The notes beneath the pieces were generated by a model. It was not told the origin of the DNA. It saw only the letters and a program-made list of their open reading frames with translations, and did not search any database. Shown one piece after another: positions 35,801-42,484 of a stretch of 64,000 nt of DNA. The stretch's first letter is position 1; each line of letters opens with the position of its first letter. The position numbers and the translations under genes were made by a program. The stretch is from Paragonimus westermani (lineage: Eukaryota > Platyhelminthes > Trematoda > Plagiorchiida > Troglotrematidae), in contig QNGE01001716.1 of NCBI GenBank assembly GCA_008508345.1, positions 1 to 64,000 of the forward strand, in the 5' to 3' direction.

Positions 35801-38160
35801 TAAGTTCACGTTTTTACAAGCAAAGTCTTTCAGAATGCCGTCGTTAAATGAGGCTGTACATTTTAGCCTGTATTTACTTAGATATTTAAGTTTAAATCAC
35901 CGGTGAACTCCTAGGTTTTACTCACCTTTCTTCCTGTGTAGGGTCTGCTTTTTCTTCATGGTTGTTTAGGAGTTACGCATCACTGCGAACGAATGATTTA
36001 TTGCTGCCTATGATGATAACTTAACACGAACTTTATTTGAAAGACCGAACAATTCTTTAAATACTACGAATGCCGGTTGATGGGATCTCCACTCACGTGA
36101 TGCATCCATTTGATATACTCATATCCAAGTAGGACCGACCTACACGAGAAATTGCCGCTTAGCATGCCCAAAATTTTGTTGACTTGACTGGCTTGACATG
36201 GAACCGGTGAAAAAAGTGTAACTGGACTCGTTAAGCTCATGAAAAACTGCGATATACAAAATCGATCAGCATTCATATTTGTCTAAACATGTACGTAGAT
36301 TTTACTCAAAATCAGCCAATAACATTGTTTGAAAGATTCCGTCATTGCTTGCGGATAGCGACGAGTATGCTATTGTTAACGCCGAATTACTGTGCCATGA
36401 AATGAACAACAGTGGTTACTGGAATATATTAGACGGTGTGCGGGGCAATCGATCTTCACTTAACGTTGCTGGTGCCTCTTGTTAATTTGAAGAACTTAGT
36501 ATAAAACGTGCGTTAGTACCTTAAATGAAAGTAAAATATCATGAGGTAATTCATTTGTACAATCCTGTTGATGTGGTGAGAGAGAGAGAATGGAAGCCAG
36601 AACAACGGTTTCAAGACTTTCTTGATTATTTTCCGTAGTCTCTAGTCAATACGTCTTGTTTCTCTTCTCAAAATACGTCGCCTTCCGTTAGGTATTGCCT
36701 TCTGTGACCATATAAAGAGACGACAAATAGGTTTTAGTAACGAAAGAATATTACCACAAAAAATTACTTCCAGTTAAGTTTGGTTATATTGTGAATAAGA
36801 TATGGGCATGTTGATATTGAAATTTTGACTTCAGGTGTAGATAGTTCTTGTATGTAGGTCTCCTCCTTTTTTTCTCTTTTGCTTATTAGACAGAGAATGT
36901 TCCCGCTCTCCGTGGATGTGTTAGTTAAGCATCAGTGTGAACCATTGGTGTATCATTGTCTGAGGATGAGGATGCACCAACCTAATACTCTTGACATGGC
37001 AATCTGGTTAACGTCGTCAAAGTTGCCGGAACTGACATCCAGTCGGGCTTTCACAGTAAAAGGAATTCAACTTTATAGTGAAAAGTGCTCGTTGTCATGT
37101 AACATAGGGGCAGTCGTAACAACGAGATCAAACCCATAACCGGCTAATTGGTAGGTAGGTGTCAATGCCACCAACATTGTCACCACAGCAGGAGGTTACA
37201 TCGATGCGTAACTGTTTCCACCAAACACGCAATACATCCATTCATTTGTGTACGTTGAGAAAAACTTCGGTAGACACATCTTACGCTTATTCGTATATTG
37301 CAAGGTCTTCGGTTTCTGGTCCGGCTGAGCGCAGACATGGGTCTGCCAGAAGCCCAAGAATATGTTAATCGTCTGAGACGAGCAGAAAAGATCAAAGAAG
37401 CCCGTGAACAACGACAACTGTCTGCAAGCAGCCGACGATTAAGTTCCGGTCGAACAGCCGGAAGTCGCGAGAACTCTGCCAGTGCCAGTAGCGGAGGTGA
37501 GTAACAGTCCGTACGATACTCTCATCTTATGTGCATGGATCAGAAGTTGCTACCTGTGAAAATGTGAACGTGCTTACAATTATTCATTCACTACGCCTAA
37601 TTTGGCTTCTATATCCATGGTTTGTGGTAAACTTCGTCAAAGCCATAGACAGAACTGAAATGGAGAGGCATGGGATACGCAGTTTTGATAAGTGATTCTA
37701 CAATAATGACTGAACATAAATAATCTCTGTAATACACTTAGATTGGAACACGATATGTGTATTGACAAAAATATTCAACCAAATCAGCCATCCAAATCAT
37801 AATAACAAGGAAATCAGGACTATGATTGTCGGGTTTCAAATAACAATGACTGTTGACAAGTTCTATTCCCATGTATTTGGCTTTCATGCTTCCTATTTTT
37901 AAGGAGACAGCCGTGAAGGAAGTGCCAAACGCGATTTCGGTCGAGTGGCTCCCAAGCGCACAACTAAAAATGGACTCTCCAAACAGGTCGTATCGACCGG
38001 GGAATTGACCAAGGACCGTCCACCAGTAGACGCTGGCGCTGTCATCTATAACGATCCGCTGGGCCCAGCTGTGGAGCGCCCAAGGACAGCAGCACGCTCC
38101 CGCCCCACTCAAGACGAGTTTGCCGACGAAGAGATTGACGACACCATGCTACCAGACTAA
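2669..38160 (+). CDS. IFT88 (intraflagellar transport protein 88), complete 14-exon gene
   Basis: IFT88 is the tetratricopeptide-repeat subunit of the IFT-B core, needed to build cilia and flagella; in a flatworm these would include flame cells, sensory cilia and sperm. Fourteen exons join in phase to 843 residues, close to the vertebrate length of about 830. The acidic N-terminus (DDIYGGFDDFDS, then HGRKPP), the GRPMTSVRAAGY segment, AGRKERVLVRQREQ, the TPR-like array over roughly residues 190-700, and the C-terminal DPLGPAVERPRTAA followed by an acidic DEFADEEIDD end all follow the family in order. The start is the ATG at 2669, whose product MISHVDVVADG aligns with family N-termini; the same frame opens upstream but that stretch shows no similarity. 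Introns run from 40 bp to 14.6 kb. No frameshift or missing block was seen. Identity is near certain; single splice sites are predictions. Confidence 0.96.
3178..4190. repeat. Three-armed foldback (inverted) repeat
   Basis: Arm A (about 3178-3530) and arm B (about 3540-3860) are imperfect reverse complements meeting near 3535, forming a palindrome of about 680 bp. Arm C (about 3861-4190) repeats the orientation of arm A, so it also pairs with B. Shared landmarks are AAATACGGAGTATAC, TGTAACGGACTGA, ATACGTATAACGAA and TTGGTCAA..CCATCCC. Arm C lacks the outermost bases of arm A and carries an inserted LINE tail. This looks like a MITE-like or foldback DNA element with a partial second copy. No coding potential was seen. 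Confidence 0.8.
4071..4150 (-). mobile_element. LINE 3'-tail fragment inserted in foldback arm C
   Basis: The strand shown begins with CAT repeats followed by AGACAGCAATAC, an AGTGGTT..ACAC-like stretch, TGCCACACAACC and ATGAAGAA. This is the reverse complement of the tail at 25850-25925. It interrupts sequence that is continuous in arms A and B (GCAGCCCT before, CATCCCTAA after), so it inserted after the foldback copy formed. Confidence 0.7.
5430..5640 (-). mobile_element. LINE 3' end, truncated
   Basis: The reverse complement matches the 3'-UTR at 25740-25925: GTGAACCACTGATTTACTG, TGTGTGGCAGTTGAGCATCG, an A/G-rich stretch, then the block corresponding to GACCTAACTACTGAAAATGA and AAGGTGCC. 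No RT coding sequence is attached, so it is a 5'-truncated insertion. Confidence 0.65.
10100..11720 (+). mobile_element. Degenerate LINE reverse transcriptase (non-LTR)
   Basis: Broken frames spell successive RT blocks: DREHHLVEW and NGRKLFDLVR near 10330-10430, a palm-A-like SFLDLTG near 10950, VRQGCP at 11113-11133, EYADD at 11245-11259 (the catalytic motif is followed by a stop), then TLNKASDLVGLYGMCFIPSK downstream in a shifted frame, and finally VFDHRCF and KWTDRV near 11650-11690. Frameshifts and stops make it inactive. The closest relative in this window is the minus-strand copy at 40480-41560. Confidence 0.75.
17454..17744 (+). CDS. IFT88 exon 2 (residues 52-148)
   Basis: Starts after CTTCATAAG and is read from GTT in phase 0, giving a Ser/Thr/Arg-rich stretch, then GRPMTSVRAAGY, and LEDSPEERIKVMEKG. 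The donor is GTAAGT. The basic low-complexity start matches the divergent linker of other IFT88 proteins. Confidence 0.88.
19561..20543 (+). mobile_element. Penelope-like element relic flanked by inverted repeats
   Basis: Left arm 19561-19745 and right arm 20358-20543 are imperfect reverse complements of about 180 bp; shared blocks include TTTATATAGCAAAG, ACTGCAGT.TGTG and CACACAATCACAAACATCCA on the left. Between them is a broken coding stretch ending in a GIY-YIG-like domain. Penelope-like retroelements join RT to GIY-YIG and often carry terminal repeats in inverted orientation, which fits. The RT domain is absent, so this is an internally deleted or 5'-truncated copy. A DNA transposon with long inverted termini is an alternative if the GIY-YIG reading is wrong. 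Confidence 0.6.
19804..20250 (+). pseudogene. GIY-YIG endonuclease-like C-terminal fragment, frameshifted
   Basis: An open frame runs from 19804 to 20103 (frame 1). The best domain match is in another frame: AKFYIIYEFSCECQATYINR at 20049-20108, with IIY at 20061-20069 and YIN at 20097-20105 in the places of GIY and YIG. After a shift the original frame resumes as NERIPIWVRKT and VPVSSIARHLLACRPS, ending in TGA at 20250. The order matches the tail of Penelope-like proteins. Two frame changes mark it as dead. Both diagnostic glycines appear replaced (G to I, G to N). Confidence 0.5.
20615..20879 (+). CDS. IFT88 exon 3 (residues 149-237)
   Basis: Encodes VNQLIEESC, AGRKERVLVRQREQ, INLDLTYSVLFNLANRYA and the first TPR-like helix pair (MYQEALNTYQAIV). 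The acceptor is GATGTAG with a poor pyrimidine tract; the donor is GTAAGT in phase 1. A Penelope-like relic ends about 70 bp upstream. Confidence 0.93.
20880..23074. other. IFT88 intron 3 (2.2 kb)
   Basis: No gene or identified element. The part at about 21770-22340 is richer in G+C, with longer open frames on both strands that resemble no family known to me; it may be an old repeat. Confidence 0.4.
23075..23189 (+). CDS. IFT88 exon 4 (residues 237-275)
   Basis: Acceptor GCTTTTCAG, donor GTAAGG in phase 2. Encodes GRLKVNLGNIYFAQKNYTKA and KFYRMGLDQLP, a TPR unit matching the family. It is followed by a 40-bp intron. Confidence 0.93.
23230..23461 (+). CDS. IFT88 exon 5 (residues 275-352)
   Basis: Acceptor TCGCTTCAG, donor GTAAGT in phase 0. 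Encodes RIKIMQNIGLTFVKLGQFSD, the TPR segment with NLILCYFMTGDRSKMKYAF, and the acidic end LDDEDRYLPHN. Confidence 0.95.
25320..25930 (+). mobile_element. 5'-truncated LINE: RT end plus 3'-UTR and tail
   Basis: The open stretch from 25331 encodes the C-terminal RT region of a non-LTR element: FGMRFAASKCKV, VVDRFVYLGSCISSGGG, and EIEARISKARAVFANL. It is cut by the N gap. After the gap comes a 3'-UTR with TTGTTTGTTTGCCAG, GTTGTGTGGCAGTTAGGCAT, GTGAACCACTGATGTATTGC and a terminal GATGATGATGATGG. This is the best-preserved copy of the tail family in the window, and it lies in the gene's orientation. Confidence 0.8.
25579..25631. other. Assembly gap (53 N)
   Basis: A run of N inside the LINE RT fragment, most likely an unresolved repeat. 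No host exon is interrupted. Confidence 0.99.
25986..26056 (+). CDS. IFT88 exon 6 (residues 353-376)
   Basis: A 71-bp exon too short to stand out as an open frame. Acceptor TTCCAG, donor GTAACG in phase 2. Encodes EDKQYDLILEVIRSDELRLF and EKRK, which aligns with the charged linker before the AAKLIAP block. Confidence 0.85.
26104..26290 (+). CDS. IFT88 exon 7 (residues 376-438)
   Basis: Follows a 47-bp intron. Encodes KADAENFIKMAAKLIAPTIE, YDWCIEQVK, and LEIDKAVMYLKQRDFHQ. Donor GTGAGG in phase 0. The AAKLIAP and YDWC blocks are strongly characteristic of IFT88. Confidence 0.94.
26291..29995. other. IFT88 intron 7 (3.7 kb)
   Basis: No gene found. Contains an isolated tRNA A-box-like string at 27501-27525 without a B box, and open frames without similarity. 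Confidence 0.5.
29996..30152 (+). CDS. IFT88 exon 8 (residues 439-491)
   Basis: Acceptor TTTTTGTAG, donor GTAAGT in phase 1. Encodes AIETLKSFERKDTRVASTAA, TNLSFLYFLEGDLVQADRYA and SADRYNPA, a TPR pair. Confidence 0.94.
30153..32907. other. IFT88 intron 8 (2.8 kb)
   Basis: Nothing recognisable on either strand beyond short chance frames. Confidence 0.5.
32908..33172 (+). CDS. IFT88 exon 9 (residues 491-579)
   Basis: Acceptor CTTTGCAG, donor GTACGT in phase 2. Encodes several TPR helices: VNKGNILFQQQNYERARDCY, DDSSCVEALYNLGLVNKR, EEALEAFYKLHAVLRNSAPV, and IYEKLEDPTQAQEW. The acceptor frame completes the split Ala codon left by exon 8. Confidence 0.95.
33173..34215. other. IFT88 intron 9 (1.0 kb)
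   Basis: Nothing recognisable. The open frames on the two strands near 33500-34030 overlap each other and lack similarity. Confidence 0.5.
34216..34327 (+). CDS. IFT88 exon 10 (residues 579-616)
   Basis: A short exon not apparent as a long open frame. Acceptor GAGTAG, donor GTGAGT in phase 0. Encodes HGLVPTDPFLLQRLGDNFEQ and EGDKSQAFSYYYD, aligning with the PTDP and GDKSQAF blocks of the family. Confidence 0.92.
34328..35273. other. IFT88 intron 10 (0.9 kb) with a SINE-tail relic
   Basis: Apart from a diverged SINE tail at about 35060-35200, nothing is recognisable. Confidence 0.5.
35060..35200 (+). repeat. Diverged SINE tail
   Basis: The blocks GCCTAGTGTTCTT, TATGTGAATGCAAAAGCTG, and AAATGTGAGTGG..CAA..TAGATAAAACAAACC line up in order with the SINE tail at 38771-38860 (read on the minus strand) and 39270-39355. 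The tRNA part and the hammerhead core are not recognisable here. Confidence 0.45.
35274..35389 (+). CDS. IFT88 exon 11 (residues 617-655)
   Basis: Acceptor TTCGAACAG, donor GTAAGT in phase 2. Encodes SFKYFPCNFDVIEWLGAYYI and ESQFCEKAIAYFERASLMQ, a near-exact family TPR block. Confidence 0.93.
35681..35799 (+). CDS. IFT88 exon 12 (residues 655-695)
   Basis: Acceptor TATACACAG, donor GTAAGT in phase 1. Encodes KWWLMIASCHRRSGNYQQAL and ETYKTMHKRFPENID, the last clear TPR unit. Confidence 0.94.
35925..36020 (+). mobile_element. LINE 3'-tail fragment
   Basis: CTGCTTTTTCTTCATGGTTG, GAACGAATGATTTATTGCTG and CCTATGATGATAAC follow the same order as the tail at 25850-25925, with diverged bases. Confidence 0.55.
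36850..36975 (+). mobile_element. LINE 3'-tail fragment, diverged
   Basis: GTTAAGCATCAGTGTGAACC, ATTGGTGTATCATTGTCTG and AGGATGAGGATG match the tail family in order; a pyrimidine-rich block precedes them as in the 25.8 kb copy. Confidence 0.5.
37305..37496 (+). CDS. IFT88 exon 13 (residues 695-759)
   Basis: Acceptor TTGCAAG, donor GTGAGT in phase 1. Encodes CLRFLVRLSADMGLPEAQEY, the charged helix RLRRAEKIKEAREQR, and the start of a Ser/Arg-rich, probably disordered tail. Confidence 0.92.
37497..37903. other. IFT88 intron 13 (0.4 kb)
   Basis: No feature beyond the splice sites. Confidence 0.6.
37904..38160 (+). CDS. IFT88 exon 14, C-terminus (residues 759-843)
   Basis: Acceptor TTTTTAAG. 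Encodes a basic tail, then YNDPLGPAVERPRTAARSR and the acidic end DEFADEEIDDTMLPD followed by TAA. The DPLGP..ERP.TAA motif and the acidic terminus are conserved in IFT88. Confidence 0.94.
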
Positions 38161-38394
38161 GAGCACTGCTACTCAGAGCGTTTGTGTCCGTAAATTACTC
38201 GATGATAGACAGTTACGATGTGTTTCTTAAAGATTAACAGCAATGCCCAACGTTCTGAAGAATATACGCTAAAGAATTGAACGAGTGCTTGATTGTGAAA
38301 CATCTGGAACACTTATCAATCAAACAGTAATTTACAAAGGTTAGCAGCATGTTTGCATTCTGTTGTTCATTATGAACGCCAGGGAAAATTACAA

Positions 38395-38400
38395 AATAAA
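38395..38400 (+). promoter_or_regulatory. Candidate IFT88 poly(A) signal AATAAA
   Basis: First AATAAA after the IFT88 stop, about 235 bp downstream; a second lies near 38595. Which one is used cannot be told from sequence. Confidence 0.45.
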
Positions 38401-38770
38401 CGTCGACGGCGTTAACAAGTGAACCTAACAATCGTAGTTCACTCGAATTGATCTCCATCTGCAGCCAAGTCCACTTCTACAATTTACGACGCTAAAAGGA
38501 GCAACTATTCGTGCATCTGATGAGTTAAGTACATTTTAGAATAGGAGTACTTGCTACAAATTACGCTCAATCATAAATTTCAATTTGAATAGACAATAAA
38601 CACCCGGGTACATGAGACGTTACTCACAAATCATTTCTGCAAAAAACTTAGCTACCGTTCGAGGGGAATGACCATGGACTAAAATTAAATTCCTTGTCCC
38701 TACAAAGATACACAACAGTGACAAGTACCAATAAAAACCATCTCGTTACTGATGAGTAATCGGGGATTTG

Positions 38771-38990
38771 GTTTATTTTCAAGTTGACCATCACTCACAT
38801 TCGATCGCAGCCTTCGCATTCAGATAGACTCTCCAGCCAGCCTCTTTCGAAAACAAGCACCAGACTCGAGTTTCGCTCTCATTAGAGCTCATCAGTAGTG
38901 CATATCCTTGTCACGACCGGGATTTGAACTCCGGCCATTCCAATCATGAGGCAACCCTGTTAACCACTGAGCCATTGACCTCACGTTAGG
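38771..38990 (-). mobile_element. tRNA-derived SINE carrying a hammerhead motif, copy 1
   Basis: On the minus strand it begins with an A-box-like TGGCTCAGTGGTTAA and a B-box-like GGAGTTCAAATCCCGG, as in a tRNA head. Next come GTCGTGACAAGGATATGCAC, the hammerhead core (38857-38901), a body with TATCTGAATGCGAAGGCTGC, and an A-rich end CAACTTGAAAATAAAC. The RNA polymerase III-type head argues for a SINE. The second copy in opposite orientation is 150-200 bp away. Confidence 0.75.
38857..38901 (-). ncRNA. Hammerhead ribozyme motif (type I), 45 nt
   Basis: On the minus strand: GCACTA (stem I, 5' side), CTGATGA (core), GCTCT-AATG-AGAGC (stem II, perfect 5 bp), GAAA (core), CTCGAG (stem III), TC (U16.1, C17; cleavage after C), TGGTGC (stem I, 3' side, pairing with GCACTA through one G-U pair). 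All core positions that I know to be invariant are present. Stem III is a 6-base palindrome with no loop, so a monomer would be strained while a dimer could form it fully. Activity is inferred from sequence only. Confidence 0.78.
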
Positions 38991-39139
38991 CACGATCGAA
39001 ATAGCAACTCTGAACGCTCAACCACTCTCGCTTGTGAACAATGATCAGGTTGCCCGATCGTCTTGAGAGGAGACACAATAACTTTCCTGTTAACTCCAGT
39101 CGATAACCCCGCGATTAGGACTTCCTAGATAGGTCGAGA

Positions 39140-39355
39140 TCACTGATCTCATTAAACCCGCAAGGCGATATTGTAGATTACTGATTGGAATGGCCGGAGT
39201 TCAAATCCCGGTCGTGGCAAGGATATGCACCACTGACGAGCTCTAATGAGAGCGAAACTCAAGTCTAGTGCTTCTTTTCAAAAGAGGCCGACTGGAAAGT
39301 CCATCTGAATGCGAAGGCTGCGATCAAATGTGAGTGATGGTCAACTTGAAAATAA
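39140..39355 (+). mobile_element. tRNA-derived SINE carrying a hammerhead motif, copy 2
   Basis: The same order as copy 1 on the opposite strand: ATTGGAATGGCCGGAGTTC with the B-box block at 39196-39211, GCAAGGATATGCAC, hammerhead core (39227-39271), CATCTGAATGCGAAGGCTGC, and GTCAACTTGAAAATAA. The A box is not recognisable, so the head is truncated or mutated. Head-to-head arrangement with copy 1. Confidence 0.72.
39227..39271 (+). ncRNA. Hammerhead ribozyme motif, copy 2
   Basis: GCACCA, CTGACGA (core; the changed base is the variable position N7), GCTCT-AATG-AGAGC (stem II intact), GAAA, CTCAAG, TC, TAGTGC. Stem I has one C-A mismatch and the stem III palindrome is broken by a G to A change. 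The catalytic core is intact but the helices are weaker than in copy 1. Confidence 0.65.
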
Positions 39356-40479
39356 TCTTGTGTCTACAGATTCTCTAGTTATTCTTAGATAGTCGCTACT
39401 CTTTTCAGTCAAATTTTTCTTTTCAACAGACTTGCACAGAATGACATCACATACACCTAGTCTAGTTGGTTAAAGTGCGGAAACGAAGCGGTGCGCGCCG
39501 ATACGTCTGTACAAGGTATGGACATAGATGTTCCAGTACGTTGTTCCGTTTAGCTTTGCATACTGTTAGCGGTAGTCATTTAGACATTCGAACAACCTTA
39601 ATGACCAGACCGTGTGCGTGCCAACGGGGTCTAAACTCATGGTGGGTGGAAGAACCTTTCTATGTTAGATAAAGACAAGATATAAAGAAGGATCACGGGC
39701 CAATTTACTACAAAAAATATGAAATGCATTTATCTGAAACAGATCAACAAGAAGTTCGAATGAACGAGAAACCTCAGAACGTCTATATGTGCACATCAAC
39801 CTGCATCGAACGCCAGCCCCAACCAGTGATTCGTAAGATGTGCAATGCCCGGCTGAATTAATGAGGCTTGCGATTCCATTTTAATTGAGTACTCATCCTC
39901 ACGGGGCTTACGAAAGGAACAAACAGTACTGCAGTCTTGCAATATTCAATGAAATTTACCGGGCAACCTGAACGTTTCTAACTGAATACAGACCTGGAAT
40001 GAAAGTTAACAGGTGACTACATGGTTACACCTCATCACCATCAAAACCAGCATCTTCAGAAAGGCCATGAACGTGACCAGAACGGGATATGGCTCGGGCT
40101 GCCATTCACTTCAACAGAGAAGCGGAATATCCTAGGAAAAGAAAGCCTTATTGAGAAGGTTAAAGAATGATAAAAGGTCCAAGAGGAATACCTAGAAACG
40201 GTATGAATGTAAGTACATCATTAAAAGCGGTACACTACCATCTACGACAGCATTTCTAACCAGTGTTCTGAGTAATCACGAGGACCCCAACCAGGTGGGC
40301 GACACCTACCGACTTTGCTCAATGAAACGGTCAGGGTCATTATATTCGTGACCACGTTATTGCCTGGACACCACGCAGTTTCACTCGACTACTGGTGGTT
40401 TTGCTACGTAATGCCGGGAAAGACAAACGCCCAGCTGGATTGCGTAATACGAATCCCAATCATCAGAGCGTGACTAGCT

Positions 40480-41560
40480 GACCAAGTGACCACGTATCCC
40501 GAGCGTTCCGGAACACTCACTCGCGAACGGCCTTATTTCTATTGCGATCAGTCCATTTGGCGTGAGCTAATTGGCAGAGACAACGATGGTCAAACACAGC
40601 ACAACTGCCTACACCCTCACTGCGAACAAGCCGCGTTTCCGAACCACGGTATAATAGTACATACACGAGCTCTACCGTCACCGAACGTCTTTTCGACTCC
40701 ACTCACAACTACAAAAGCAACTGGAGCTTTTGCTATCCTTGCTGACATCTCTTCGATAATGGTGATGACGTAGTCCTAACCATGTATTGGAAACTGTCTA
40801 CGGTCTCTAGCGGATTACCTCCACTAAAGAAGATAGAAGTGGGAATATCCAATCTTGAAGAAGCACCTCACATTTTGAAGGTGTGAAACGCATTCCGCAC
40901 AAACCATCTAGGTCACTCGCCTTGTTCAGCATGGTCTGTTTGTCTTCCACAAAGGGGCTAAGTAAGATAGTGTCATCTACGTACCTCCTGTCAAGCAACT
41001 TAGTGGCAAGATTTCAACCACTAACGACTTGGACAGGAAGGGATAGATCGGAAACCCTTGACGAACATCACCAAAAGTGATGAAGGACCGCGGTATTTAT
41101 CCATAAACCCTCTACTTGTTTGTAGCATAAGTATAGAGTGATCTCAACAGATTCACGTATTCCATGGAACTAACTTGTGGAAAAAGCAGTTCCGGAAAAC
41201 GTGACGTTTGACCGGATCAAAACCAGCCTTTAGGTTTGAAAAGATCGCTACCGTCGGCTGCCTATGAAAGTGACGATGTTAAAATATCTGCAGCAGGATA
41301 AAAGAGTGATCAACGCATCCACTCTCAGACCAGATTTCTGCCTGTTCTTCATACATGTGACTTTCTCTAGGCTCAGTAAGCCCACGTATTTTAAGACCAG
41401 AGAGCAACCTAGACGCAACAGATGCTGGGCTAATGCCCCTATGGAAATCACGTACACTTCGAGTCCAATTTTTGAAAATGGGAATTGGTGTTAATAGACG
41501 CTAATCACAAGGTACCTCTCCAGCTTCCCATATCGTCTGGGGGAGTTTTGTAAATTATGA
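40480..41560 (-). mobile_element. Degenerate LINE reverse transcriptase, minus strand
   Basis: Minus-strand frames give LKYVGLLSLEKVTCMKNRQK near 41400, VRQGFP at 41049-41069, the catalytic RRYVDDTILLSP (YVDD at 40972-40983), LNKASDLDGLCGMRFTPSKC, and the C-terminal VFDHRCLCQLAHAKWTDRN. The order matches the copy at 10.1-11.7 kb. Several shifts break it. The ends are approximate. Confidence 0.75.
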
Positions 41561-42209
41561 TATCAATCTGTCCCCACCATCCTTGAAAACAGGAGAGGGG
41601 TCTAGTTCAGAAGCAGTGTTACGGTTCAACGACATAACCTCCAGGACCACTTCATCTTCCGACAGAGGGCCGTTTGGAATAACTAACTATTGGGGTCCAG
41701 GTCACATCTACTGCGAAATCGATCGTATTTTAATCAACCATCACGTTCACATCACTAAAACATACTCAATAGTTGTTTTATTTGAAAATATGAGATCACA
41801 AAAAGTGCAAGAAATAAAAGACAAGTATGACGTACACATAATTCAAATAGACACATCCAATAGGTTAGCGCCAGCTAAATGTGGGTACTGTATACATAGA
41901 TGCATTAACGGAAAACATGCTAGAGAATAGCACAGCCATATCGCGTCATATGAAAGACGTTATCGATGCAAACGGTCTAAGAACTTATTATTGACATCGT
42001 ATGAAGGAGAGCAGGGGATAACGTGTACCGTACCAATCAAACAAGAAAATACGAAACTCAAAATTGAACAGTCCTCCCATAAACAAAAAACAAGATGATG
42101 ATATGTGCAATAGTGCGTGAACAGACGTGAAATCTCACAGTAAAAATGTCGAAAAATACACGCAAACAGAATGATGAACAGGCGCATTCATACACAGCGA
42201 CATGGCAAA

Positions 42210-42484
42210 TCAAGAACGGGCGCTATGTTCAACACACAAAGCGGCAAGTTCCTTGCAGAACTCTTCGAATACAATTGCACAGAGCACCATTCGCTGTGTG
42301 GTCGACCAGCTGACGGTGTCCTTAAAAGAATCAGGCGAGGTCAACGAACTGGACCGAGATGATTTCCGGTACGACGACCGTTTGCGTCGTTTAGGCTTCT
42401 GACTGCCGATCCTGCAATTGTCAGACGGCACATCTGGCAACCAACTGAAAACGGTTCGTTCCTCATGATGTTTGGATAGATGTG
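42210..42484 (-). CDS. FHIP1 last exon (C-terminus)
   Basis: Minus-strand frame ending at TGA (42210-42212) encodes a basic Ser/Arg linker and the family C-terminal helix QRMVLCAIVFEEFCKELAAL. The acceptor ATCCATCAG (exon from 42484) is chosen because it has the phase 1 required by the 56139 exon; the pyrimidine tract is only fair, so the 5' end is less sure than the 3' end. An extra small exon between could have been missed. Confidence 0.68.

Larger units (their letters stand above)
35800..37304. other. IFT88 intron 12 (1.5 kb) with two LINE tails
   Basis: Holds two diverged LINE 3' tails (35925-36020 and 36850-36975). No gene is seen between them. Confidence 0.5.
38161..42209. other. Region between convergent IFT88 and FHIP1
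   Basis: Holds the 3'-UTR of IFT88, two SINE copies with hammerhead motifs (38771-38990, 39140-39355), a minus-strand LINE RT relic (about 40480-41560), and presumably the FHIP1 3'-UTR. TTTATT at 41777-41782 is AATAAA on the minus strand and could serve FHIP1. The plus-strand open frame at 41583-41930 has no recognised similarity. Confidence 0.55.

Noticed and set aside
41583..41930. Plus-strand open frame of 115 codons between IFT88 and FHIP1
   Set aside because: No recognisable domain or supporting splice context; it lies in repeat-rich sequence near a LINE relic.
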